Of a stretch of DNA of 33,660 nt, positions 26,006 through 33,054 are shown piece by piece. The notes under the pieces were generated by a model. That model saw nothing but the letters and a program-made list of their open reading frames with translations. It searched no databases and was not told where the DNA came from. Source of the stretch: Chromohalobacter sp. 296-RDG (GTDB taxonomy: Bacteria; Pseudomonadota; Gammaproteobacteria; Pseudomonadales; Halomonadaceae). Position 1 is the first letter of the stretch; every line of letters begins with the position of its first letter. The position numbers were made by a program, and so were the translations under genes. Location of the stretch: positions 1 to 33,660 of the forward strand of contig NZ_JARANY010000029.1 in the NCBI RefSeq assembly GCF_029889885.1, read 5' to 3'.

Positions 26006-27109
26006 TCAGGCGTCGAGAGTGGCGTGTGGATATCGTCGGTACGATGTTTTCTCGGGAGTGGGAATTGGTGCGCATGAGTGGCGTACTTGCAGGCGTGGTG
26101 TAAGAACCACCTGCTCGCGAGCGCCGTCAGGATTGGCAATGCGCCGCATGGCGAGTCGCGCCGCCTCCTCGCCGATGGCGTAAGGATGGGTTGCGACGCT
26201 GGTTAGTGCGGGCATGCTCAGGGCGGCTTCTTCAATATCGTCGGTACCGACCACCGCACAGTCTTCGCCGGGAACCAGGCCCAGCCGTTGAAGCCCCAGC
26301 ATGACCCCTAGAGCCATCAGGTCGTTGTGACAGATCACGGCCGTGGGGCGCGGGCTTTCTTGCATCAGGTGCTGCACGGCGTCGAAGCCGGCACGCCGCG
26401 TGACCGCGCCGCGTATCACGCGGTGCACATCATCGAGGCTGTGGGCACGCATGGCCTCGTGGTAGCCCCGGTGACGGGCCTGCGTGGCGGAGTGTCTGGC
26501 GTCGCCGCCGAGAAACACGATACGCCGATGGCCGAGCGTGACGAGATGATCCACGGCCTGGCGGACCCCGAGCTCGAAATCGGTACTGGCGTAGTCGAAC
26601 GGGGGTGTGCCGATATGGCGCAACACCTGAACGCAAGGCATGTTCCAGTCCACGAGTTGGGTGAGAAGCGCGGGATCGGTGCCTTCGGCGGGGCATAGCA
26701 GCAAACCGTCGACACGCTGCTCCCGCATGCGCTCCAGAAAGCGTTGCTGACGCTCGGGAGAGTCTTCGCTGTTGGCCAGGAACGAGACATAGTTCTCGCG
26801 ATGCAGGACTGAGTCGATGCCCGCCACCATGGCGCCGAAGAACGGGTTGGCGATGTCGTAGACGACCACGCCAAGGGTAAAGGTGCGGCTGGCGCGCAGC
26901 GCGGCCGCGCCACGGTTGTAGACGTAACCGAGGGCTTTGATGGAGGCTTGCACCCGTGTGCGCGTGGCGTCCGCCACCAAGGGACTGTCACGCAGCACCA
27001 GCGAGACCGTCGACCGCGACACACCGGCATGCGCGGCGATGTCCTGCAGAGTGACGCTTTGGCGCGCTCTCTCGCGTGAGGACGACGAGGTCTCGGGAAA
27101 TCTGGCCAT
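26006..27109 (-). CDS. LacI-family transcriptional regulator of the sugar-acid genes
   Basis: A 367-residue repressor-type protein. The HTH (VTLQDIAAHAGVSRSTVSLV) and hinge helix (VYNRGAAALRAS) are followed by a periplasmic-binding-protein fold (LGVVVYDIANPFFGAMVAGI, DGLLLCPAEGTDP, AVVGTDDIEEAALSMPALTSV). Its effector should be a sugar, sugar acid or phosphorylated derivative. It precedes dctPQM and is flanked upstream by a 16-bp palindrome (27127-27142), so autoregulation together with the transporter is likely. It is functionally analogous to PtxS/KdgR-type regulators, but no specific ortholog can be named. Confidence 0.92.
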   Translation of the reverse strand: MARFPETSSSSRERARQSVTLQDIAAHAGVSRSTVSLVLRDSPLVADATRTRVQASIKALGYVYNRGAAALRASRTFTLGVVVYDIANPFFGAMVAGIDSVLHRENYVSFLANSEDSPERQQRFLERMREQRVDGLLLCPAEGTDPALLTQLVDWNMPCVQVLRHIGTPPFDYASTDFELGVRQAVDHLVTLGHRRIVFLGGDARHSATQARHRGYHEAMRAHSLDDVHRVIRGAVTRRAGFDAVQHLMQESPRPTAVICHNDLMALGVMLGLQRLGLVPGEDCAVVGTDDIEEAALSMPALTSVATHPYAIGEEAARLAMRRIANPDGAREQVVLTPRLQVRHSCAPIPTPEKTSYRRYPHATLDA

Positions 27110-27126
27110 GACTGATATGCCTCGTT

Positions 27127-27142
27127 TTTGGATTGATCCAAA
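27127..27142. promoter_or_regulatory. Palindromic operator upstream of the LacI-type gene
   Basis: TTTGGAT-TG-ATCCAAA, perfect 7-bp arms, 18 bases before the regulator's start. LacI-family proteins bind such near-contiguous palindromes. A shorter one with the same arms, TTTGG-T-CCAAA, is at 27188-27198, so two operators could cooperate. Its location fits autorepression. Confidence 0.65.
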
Positions 27143-27187
27143 TCTGTTGATCAGTCTAGAAGAGTCGTCGTGACGACCCCATTCACC

Positions 27188-27198
27188 TTTGGTCCAAA
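27188..27198. promoter_or_regulatory. Second TTTGG/CCAAA palindrome
   Basis: TTTGG-T-CCAAA, 11 bases, centred 58-59 bases upstream of the centre of the first palindrome and carrying the same half-site with different spacing. It could be a secondary site for the same regulator, or chance. Confidence 0.4.
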
Positions 27199-27240
27199 TG
27201 CGACCAGAGTCGTAGGTAGCGGGGATTGTTGTCAGTGTCG

Positions 27241-27267
27241 AAAATGCCCACGTCGGTCTACGTGGGC
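27241..27267 (-). terminator. Terminator after the SDR gene
   Basis: 8-bp stem GCCCACGT / ACGTGGGC (27246-27253 and 27260-27267), followed on the minus strand by ATTTTC. It lies about 100 bases past the SDR stop and before the LacI operator, separating the catabolic genes from the regulator/TRAP unit. Confidence 0.6.
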
Positions 27268-27368
27268 GAGAGGTGGCAACTGCGTGGTGACGCCAAGCGC
27301 GTGGGTACAGGCCCGTGTCAAGCGGGCTTGTGGCTCAGCTTTCTTTAGTGGGTCTTTCAAGAACGTTA

Positions 27369-28127
27369 TTAAAGCGATTGCCCACCGGTGAGTTCGATGC
27401 GTTCACCGTTGAGCCAGGCGAAATCGCTTGATAGCAGGCTCGCGACGGCGGCGCCGATGTCATCTGGCTTGGCCGTGCGCCCCAGTGGTGTGATCGAGCG
27501 GAAATGGGCGTTCAGATCCGGATCGTCGCGGACCGCGCCGCCGGCGAAGTCGGTTTCCACGGCGCCGGGGGCGATGGCGTTGACCGTGATCCGACGCTCG
27601 CCGAGTTCCTTGGCCATGTAGCGTGTGGTCACCTCCAGTGCGCTCTTCATGGCCGAATAGGCGCAGTGGTTGTCCAGCACGAAGCGTGTCGCTGCGGTGG
27701 AGACGTTCAGGATGCGTCCGCCCCGAGCGATCATCGGCAGCAGGGCCTGGCTGAGCAGGAACGGCCCCTTGAAGTGGGTGCGATACAGGGCGTCGAGATC
27801 ATCCTCGGCGGTCTCCTCGTAGGGGGCGAGAATGCCTGCACCGGCGTTGTGGACCACGGCGTCCAGCTCCGTACCACCGAAGATGTTTTCAAGCGTGTCC
27901 GTTACGTTGTCCTTGAATTCGGCGAAGGCGGTACTATCGCCGACGTCGAGTTCGAGCATCGCTGCCGTGCCACCGGCCGCCTCGATCTCACGTGCGACCG
28001 CCAGCGCTTCGTCGCGATGACTGCAGTAGGTGCCGATGATGCCGACACCGTTGGCGACGAGGTGCAATGCCATGCTGCGACCGAGGCCTCGGCCGGCGCC
28101 GGTGATAAGGGCAATGCTGGAGGGCAT
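27369..28127 (-). CDS. Short-chain dehydrogenase/reductase
   Basis: A 252-residue NAD(P)-dependent classical SDR. The coenzyme motif TGAGRGLG (residues about 9-16), NAGA, the catalytic Ser in LNVSTAATRF, and YSAMK (Tyr-x3-Lys) are all present, as is the PG-turn VNAIAPGAVETDF. GGGAG precedes the ATG. It is the last gene of the kinase-reductase-SDR unit; a gluconate-type or related sugar-acid oxidation/reduction is plausible but not indicated by any specific residue. A 167-base gap separates it from the reductase upstream. Confidence 0.88.
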   Translation of the reverse strand: MPSSIALITGAGRGLGRSMALHLVANGVGIIGTYCSHRDEALAVAREIEAAGGTAAMLELDVGDSTAFAEFKDNVTDTLENIFGGTELDAVVHNAGAGILAPYEETAEDDLDALYRTHFKGPFLLSQALLPMIARGGRILNVSTAATRFVLDNHCAYSAMKSALEVTTRYMAKELGERRITVNAIAPGAVETDFAGGAVRDDPDLNAHFRSITPLGRTAKPDDIGAAVASLLSSDFAWLNGERIELTGGQSL

Positions 28128-28294
28128 GAGGTGGCTCCCGAGTCGAAAAGTGCGCGGCGCTGGGACCGCTATCAGTGATCATTGACTGGGGGCGGGATAC
28201 CAGGTTTCAAGCGTGCGTGCCGGGCATCGAAAACGCCCGCACCGAGAGGAGCAGGCGAGAAGAAACGTGGCGCGTGCGGGGTGTGGGAGAGAGG

Positions 28295-29272
28295 TCAGCC
28301 GTGTGGTGTGACGTCGTTATAGGGGCTCGGCGGTTGTTGGCCCTCTAGGCCGGCGATGACGTTGTCGACGGCGCGCTGGGCCATGGCTTCGCGGGTTTCA
28401 TGCGTCGCCGAGCCGATATGCGGCAGGGTGACGACGTTATCCATGCGCGTAAGCGGGGAATCGGCGGGCAGTGGCTCGCGGGCGAAGACGTCCAGCCCCG
28501 CGGCGTGGATCTCGCCGTTTGAGAGTGCCTCGATCAGCGCCTCCTCGTCGGCCACCTTGCCGCGTGCGATGTTGATCAGAATCGCCGAGGATTTCATGCG
28601 CTTGAGCACGTCCGCGTCGATCAAACCGGTGGTCTCTGCGGTCAGCGGCACGTTGACGCAGACGAAGTCGGCCTGCTCGAGCAAGGCGTTGAATTCGCAG
28701 TGCGTGGCGCCCAGCTCTTCCTCTAACGCCGGCTTGGGCGAGGCATGGGTGTAGAGCACCTGCATGCCGAAGCCCAGTGCGCCGCGCCGCGCGATGGCCT
28801 GACCGATGCGTCCGAAGCCGACCATACCCAACGTCTTGCCGTGGACATCGGTGCCGAAGTGAGTCTCGCCGATGCTGCTCGTCCATTGACCTTGCTTGAC
28901 CATGGTGGCGAGTTCCACCGCCCGGCGGGCACTGGCCATGATCAACAGGAAGCCGGTATCCGCCGTGGTTTCAGTAAGCACGTCCGGCGTGTGGCAGAGC
29001 AGGATGTTGCGTCGGGTCAGTTCCTCAACCGGGTAGTTGTCGACCCCCACCGAGATGCTCGAGATAGCCTCCAGGTGGGGCGCATCGTCGAGCAGCTCGG
29101 AGGTGATCGGCAGGCTAGCGCCCAGCAAGCCATGGGCCTGCCCCAGCGCTTCACGAAACGCGGGGTCGTCGGCGCTTTCCAGCGTGTCGAAGTAATCGAC
29201 ATGGAAATGCTGGCGCAATTGTTCGAGGTGATGGGGCTTGAGTCGCCCGTAGGCGAGGATGCGCTTGGTCAT
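28295..29272 (-). CDS. kguD: D-2-hydroxyacid dehydrogenase, probable 2-keto-6-phosphogluconate reductase
   Basis: A 325-residue NAD(P)H-dependent reductase of the D-isomer hydroxyacid family. GMVGFGRIGQAIARR is the Rossmann motif; the catalytic Arg is in INIARGKV, the Glu in AGLDVFAREPLP and the His in LPHIGSATHETREAM. The N-terminal GLLGASLPITSELLDDAPHL and TPDVLTETTADTGF closely resemble Pseudomonas KguD, which reduces 2-keto-6-phosphogluconate to 6-phosphogluconate. A KguK-like kinase gene lies 48 bases upstream, strengthening this over plain glyoxylate reductase (GhrB), its closest alternative. Start at 29272 follows AGGAG; an ATG 12 codons earlier does not. Confidence 0.85.
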   Translation of the reverse strand: MTKRILAYGRLKPHHLEQLRQHFHVDYFDTLESADDPAFREALGQAHGLLGASLPITSELLDDAPHLEAISSISVGVDNYPVEELTRRNILLCHTPDVLTETTADTGFLLIMASARRAVELATMVKQGQWTSSIGETHFGTDVHGKTLGMVGFGRIGQAIARRGALGFGMQVLYTHASPKPALEEELGATHCEFNALLEQADFVCVNVPLTAETTGLIDADVLKRMKSSAILINIARGKVADEEALIEALSNGEIHAAGLDVFAREPLPADSPLTRMDNVVTLPHIGSATHETREAMAQRAVDNVIAGLEGQQPPSPYNDVTPHG

Positions 29273-29320
29273 TTGGGGCTCCTGGTCTCCTGGTAATGGA
29301 TGAAGCATGGGAACGTACTG

Positions 29321-30286
29321 TCACGCCAATGGGTGTGCAGCTTCCAGGTCGCGCAGTCGGTTCCGGTGTGGCAGGCCCTCCATGTCGCCGACGACCTGCA
29401 CCTGTTCGGCACCGATGAGATTGCCGCGATGCGCGGCCTGGCGTGGCGAGAGTCCGTCGAGCAAGGCGCTGATCACGCCCACCGCGAAGCCGTCGCCGGC
29501 GCCCACGGTATCGACGACGCGGGCCGCAGCCACGCCCTTTACCATGCCAGCATCGTCCGCCGTGCGCACGTAGCTGCCTTCCGGACCGAGCTTGACGATG
29601 ACGCCGCTGGCGCCTTGATCGAGATAATAGCCGGCGATGTCGTGCGCACTATCGAGGCCGGTCAGGCGCTGGCCCTCGGCGAGCCCTGGCAGTACCCAGT
29701 CAGCGTGTGCGGCCAGCGCATTGAGGGTCTCGCGCATCTCGGCTTCGCTGTTCCACAGCGAGGGACGCAGGTTAGGGTCGAAGCTGATCGTGAGGCCGGC
29801 CTCGCGAGCGCGTTCCAGCATGTGGAAGGCGAGCTCGCGCGTGCTCGGCGAAAGCACGGGGGGCAAGCCGGTGGCGTGCAGGTGGCGCACACCCTGGAAG
29901 TCGAGATCGCTCACGTCGGCCACGCCCAGGTGACTGGCGGCACTGCCGCGCCGGTAATAGGCCACCTTGGGATCCTCGCCGTGTTCGGCGCGTTCCTTGA
30001 AGACCAGGCCGGTGGGGTGCTCGGTATCGGTACTCAGATAGCGGCAGTCGAGACCTTCGCCTTTGAGGGTGCGGCGAATGAAGGTGCCGAAGCCATCGTC
30101 ACCGACGCGGCTGATCCAGGCGACGTGAAAGGCCAGCCGTGCCAGGCCGATGGCGACATTGGTATCGGCGCCGGCGATGCGCCGCTGGAAGCGCTCGACC
30201 TCGGCCAAGTCGCCGGGGGTTTCGGCGATGAACAGCGTCATCGCTTCACCGAAGGTCAGGATATCCGGTGTAGTGGAATCGGTCAT
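29321..30286 (-). CDS. kguK: PfkB-family sugar kinase, probable 2-ketogluconate kinase
   Basis: A 321-residue ribokinase-fold kinase. ILTFGEAMTLFIAETPGDL and RIAGADTNVAIGLARL mark the N-terminal substrate-binding part; VDTVGAGDGFAVGVISALL is the PfkB signature 2 with the catalytic Asp. The N-terminal motifs and the following RVGDDGFGTFI fit KguK/KdgK enzymes. The adjacent KguD-like reductase makes 2-ketogluconate the likeliest substrate; 2-keto-3-deoxygluconate is the main alternative. Start at 30286 follows AGGAT. It is the first gene of the catabolic unit; a weak TTTGGTC half-site is upstream (30424). Confidence 0.83.
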   Translation of the reverse strand: MTDSTTPDILTFGEAMTLFIAETPGDLAEVERFQRRIAGADTNVAIGLARLAFHVAWISRVGDDGFGTFIRRTLKGEGLDCRYLSTDTEHPTGLVFKERAEHGEDPKVAYYRRGSAASHLGVADVSDLDFQGVRHLHATGLPPVLSPSTRELAFHMLERAREAGLTISFDPNLRPSLWNSEAEMRETLNALAAHADWVLPGLAEGQRLTGLDSAHDIAGYYLDQGASGVIVKLGPEGSYVRTADDAGMVKGVAAARVVDTVGAGDGFAVGVISALLDGLSPRQAAHRGNLIGAEQVQVVGDMEGLPHRNRLRDLEAAHPLA

Positions 30287-30476
30287 GACAAGATCCTGAA
30301 AAGAAGCTGCAAAAGCGGTTGCCGAGGGCACGGCATCGGCGTCGTGACGGGTCGAGCGGTCGCCGATGGGAAAGGCCCATCATAGAAACACCGGGACATC
30401 ACGACAATCGGACGTACCTAGACTTTGGTCGGAAGGGAGCGAAAGAGGTGCTGAAGGAGAGCGAAGGCAGGAGGTT

Positions 30477-30500
30477 GCGCGGGGCGAATTTGCCCCGCGC
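30477..30500. repeat. Strong GC stem-loop
   Basis: Perfect 9-bp inverted repeat GCGCGGGGC / GCCCCGCGC around a six-base loop (GAATTT). It lies at the edge of the IS remnant and has no U-tract on either strand. It could be a terminator for a lost gene or a recombination-prone structure. Confidence 0.5.
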
Positions 30501-30510
30501 ATAGGCGCTT

Positions 30511-30680
30511 AGAGGGTGTTTACAAAACAATAGGGCTGACACGATGTAGGCCTTCCAGTCAGGGGAAGCATCCATCTCGAAGGGCGGACGACCCAGAAAG
30601 ATCAGTGATGCAGAGAAGCGCCTAATACGCCAGTTGGTGGAGGAGAAGCCGCTCGCTACTCTGGACGAGATCACCCAGGC
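30511..30680 (+). mobile_element. Remnant of an insertion sequence (transposase N-terminus)
   Basis: Plus-strand frame 30550-30681 encodes AFQSGEASISKGGRPRKISD, then AEKRLIRQLVEEKPLATLDE. This resembles the N-terminal helix-turn-helix of IS630/Tc1-mariner-type transposases (basic GRPRK followed by LVEEKPxATLxEI). A TAG precedes the frame (30547), and the sequence ends abruptly at 30680 where dehydratase DNA begins. GAGGGTGTTTACAAAACAAT (30512-30531) looks like an IS terminal repeat. Only the left end survives. Confidence 0.6.
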
Positions 30681-30890
30681 CAGCCCCAGGCCGTGGTTGC
30701 CGGCGGACACGGCGCCCAGCCCACTCTGAGCTCCTCGTCACTGGCCGTGCCCAACCAGTTCAGAGCGCCGCGCGCCTTGAACAAGCCGGTGCGCTGCAGT
30801 GATTCAGCCTTGAGCCACACGCGCCGCCCCAGGCGCTCGGAAAGCACGTGATCGAGCACCAGCGGTGTCGGCGGGGAGCCTCGGTGGTCC
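30676..30890 (-). pseudogene. Frameshifted fragment of a PLP-dependent serine/threonine dehydratase
   Basis: Minus-strand translation gives PTPLVLDHVLSERLGRRVWL and KAESLQRTGLFKARGALNWL, which match the region around the PLP-binding Lys (SFKxRGA in intact enzymes; here LFKARGA). It then reaches SDEELR and must shift by one base to continue as GLGAVSAGNHGLGLAW, the conserved SxGNHG loop. Homology stops there, at the join with the IS remnant, so about three quarters of the enzyme is missing. The N-terminal side is also cut near 30890, next to the thioredoxin-fold gene. Confidence 0.8.
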
Positions 30891-30914
30891 GCTCCCGCGC
30901 GCGTTGCATATTGC

Positions 30915-31463
30915 TCACTTCCATTTGATGTTGCAGCCCATGGAGGGGATTTGCTGGGCCGACGGTGTGCGGTCCGCGAGCACGGCATCGGCGGCGGCGC
31001 GTAAATCCTCTCCGGTGACCGGCGTCTCCTTACTGGGCCGGCTGGCGTCGAACTGCCCTCGGTAGGCCAGGCGGTGCTCGTGGTCGAAGAGAAAGAAATC
31101 CGGTGTGCAGGCCGCCTCGAAGGCGCGCGCCACGTCCTGGCTTTCGTCCACCAGATAATCGAAGGTGTAGCCGCGTGCTTCGGTTTCTGCACGCATGTGC
31201 TCGGGGTTGTCATCCGGGTGGGCGTGAAAGTCGTTGCTGTTGATGGCGATCACCGACAAGCCCTTGGCCTGATACTCGCGGGCGAAGTCGGCGAAAGCAT
31301 CCGCGATATGCTTGACGAACGGGCAGTGATTGCAGATGAACGCCACCAGGACCGGGCGCCCGGCGACGTCAGCGCTGTCGACCTCCTTGCCCTCGGCATC
31401 GGGAAGCCGAAACGCTGGCAGTGGGGAGCCCAGCTCGATCATGGTGGAAGGCGTCAATGACAT
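30915..31463 (-). CDS. Thioredoxin-fold peroxiredoxin-like protein
   Basis: A cytoplasmic AhpC/TSA-like redox protein of 182 residues. LGSPLPAFRLPDAEG and GRPVLVAFICNHCPFVKHI contain the CxxC-type centre (CNHC); this CNHCPFVKH motif marks a widespread bacterial subfamily that is not a classical thioredoxin. AINSNDFHAHPDDNPEHM and FDYLVDESQDVARAFEAACT follow, then TPDFFLFDHEHRLAYRGQFD, as in that family. The start at 31463 follows AGGAG. It appears monocistronic. Its reductant and partner are unknown. Confidence 0.9.
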   Translation of the reverse strand: MSLTPSTMIELGSPLPAFRLPDAEGKEVDSADVAGRPVLVAFICNHCPFVKHIADAFADFAREYQAKGLSVIAINSNDFHAHPDDNPEHMRAETEARGYTFDYLVDESQDVARAFEAACTPDFFLFDHEHRLAYRGQFDASRPSKETPVTGEDLRAAADAVLADRTPSAQQIPSMGCNIKWK

Positions 31464-31580
31464 GGGGATCTCCTGTGCGCGATGAATACGACCCACGCCT
31501 GGCAACAGGCGAGATGCATACATTCATTCTAGGCGCGATTGGCCTCTCCAGGGCAAGGGTACCTCTGAGATAGCCATTGT

Positions 31581-32747
31581 CTAGGCGCGTCGGGCGGGAA
31601 TGAGATTACGCCAAGCGAGTAGGGCGATAAGCAGGAACAGCAGGGCGGCGATGCTGAACAATAGCGTGAGACCGCCGAGGCTGAACAAAAGGGCACCGAG
31701 AAACGGCCCACTGGCCATACCCATGAAGCGAAAGAAATTGTAGAGCCCCACGGCGGTAGCGCGGTGGGAGACGAAGACGCGCGTCAGCAGCGCGGTCTGT
31801 GCGGGAAGCGACAGGCCCAGTAGCAACCCGAACAGGAGTGTCGTCGTGATGAGCAGTGTCAGCGAATGTGCTGCCGTGACCATGAAAGCCATGACATCGA
31901 TGGCGCATAGCAAGGCGGTGATTACCAGCAGGCTTTCCGTGGAGAGGCGTTTCTGCACACGGCTGCTCAGGAAACTTCCCAGCACTAAGGCCACGGAAAG
32001 CGGCAGGAACATCAGCCCCTTCTGGGCCACGGAGAGCGTGTAGCTCTGATCGAGAATCACCGGCAGATAGACCAGGAAATTGTAGTAAATGTAGAACTGG
32101 ACAAAGCCCAGAATACCGATGGTCAGCCCCTGGCGGTCGCGCGCGATGCGTGCGTATTCGGCTATGTCGATCTTACGTGCGGGACCGGCGGGCTTAGTTT
32201 CTCTGAGCAATGCCCAGTTGATGATGCCGACCAGCGCCCCGGCGATGGCCAGCGCCAGAAATACGAAATGATAGTCGAAGCGTCCCGCGATGAAACCACC
32301 CGCCACCGGTCCGATGACAGGGCCGAGGGCGACCATCATCTGAAAAGTCCCCATCGCCTTGAGACGCTTCTCACCCTGGAAAAGGTCGCCGATGACGGTG
32401 ACGGCGACCACCGACCCCGTGGCGATCCCTACCGCTTGAAATACGCGAAAGAAGAGCAGTGAGGTGATGTGGTCGGCATAGAAGCAACCGATCGACGCCG
32501 CGACGTACAGTGCGATCCCGGGGAGCAAGACCTTCTTGCGTCCCAGGCTGTCGGTCAGCGGACCGTAAAGGATCTGCATGAAGGCGATGATGAAGGTAAA
32601 GACCGAGATACTGGCGTTGATGAGCAGTTGGCTGGTGGACAGCGTGTCTTGCAGCTCGGGGAGGATGGGAACGTAGACGGTTTGAGTAAAAGGGCCAAGA
32701 AAAGCGGCGAATGACACTGAATGCGCGATTGCCTTTTTATGAACCAT
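31581..32747 (-). CDS. MFS transporter, DHA1 (Bcr/CflA-like) drug exporter type
   Basis: A 12-helix inner-membrane antiporter of 388 residues. The motif A-type loop YGPLTDSLGRKKVLL joins helices 2 and 3, and motif C occurs as ALGPVIGPVAGGFIAG in helix 5, which is characteristic of drug:H+ antiporters. The helix pattern is regular to the C-terminus (LFSIAALLFLLIALLAW). The substrate cannot be inferred. Only weak ribosome-binding sequence is visible before the ATG. It is flanked by the OYE gene upstream on the same strand. Confidence 0.9.
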   Translation of the reverse strand: MVHKKAIAHSVSFAAFLGPFTQTVYVPILPELQDTLSTSQLLINASISVFTFIIAFMQILYGPLTDSLGRKKVLLPGIALYVAASIGCFYADHITSLLFFRVFQAVGIATGSVVAVTVIGDLFQGEKRLKAMGTFQMMVALGPVIGPVAGGFIAGRFDYHFVFLALAIAGALVGIINWALLRETKPAGPARKIDIAEYARIARDRQGLTIGILGFVQFYIYYNFLVYLPVILDQSYTLSVAQKGLMFLPLSVALVLGSFLSSRVQKRLSTESLLVITALLCAIDVMAFMVTAAHSLTLLITTTLLFGLLLGLSLPAQTALLTRVFVSHRATAVGLYNFFRFMGMASGPFLGALLFSLGGLTLLFSIAALLFLLIALLAWRNLIPARRA

Positions 32748-33054
32748 CGAGCGTTCCCGGGGTGGTGAAATAAAACGTTATCTTATCAAGTATCTGGCGA
32801 CGGAGTCTCGTCGGTATCCCGGCGGCGGGCCACGGAGTAGGTGACTTGCTGAGTGCGGGTTATTGAGCAGGAGGTCGAGGAGTTGCGTATCCCATCGCCG
32901 AGAACTACGTCGGCTTGCCCTACGAACCGCTGGAGAACTAGGCGGGTATGGCGGCGCAGTCGTGACGCTATGAGCTAGCGCGTGACAACAAGCGGCCCGT
33001 ATCGTTTCAAGGATGCGGGCCGTCTGAAAAGCGCCTAAGCCATTGTACGTCGGG
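32748..33054. other. Intergenic region MFS / OYE
   Basis: About 307 bases. It contains a hairpin at 32993-33022 and the promoter for the MFS gene (not clearly identifiable). On the plus strand 32882-32941 is open, reading VAYPIAENYVGLPYEPLEN and then a stop; I do not recognise it and it has no start, so it may be a gene scrap. Confidence 0.5.
32993..33022 (-). terminator. Probable terminator after the OYE gene
   Basis: 11-bp stem (CGGCCCGTATC / GATGCGGGCCG, one G-U pair) with an eight-base loop, about 32 bases past the OYE stop. The minus-strand tail CTTGTTG is weakly U-rich. Confidence 0.5.

Larger units (their letters stand above)
30287..30914. other. Scar region upstream of kguK
   Basis: A 628-base region without an intact gene. 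It should contain the kguK promoter (30300-30420), a strong hairpin (30477-30500), an IS/transposase remnant (about 30511-30680, plus) and a frameshifted dehydratase fragment (about 30676-30890, minus). Confidence 0.7.

Noticed and set aside
29300-30385. Long plus-strand frame opposite the sugar kinase
   Set aside because: Shadow of the PfkB gene, whose motifs are complete on the other strand.
30671-31213. Single 180-codon minus-strand gene spanning the thioredoxin gene and the scar
   Set aside because: Its first half is an out-of-frame reading of the thioredoxin-fold gene; only the second half is dehydratase, and that part is a pseudogene.
31526-31590. Short repeat TCTAGGCGCG at both ends of the MFS/thioredoxin gap
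   Set aside because: Only about ten bases shared, no extension of similarity; could easily be chance.
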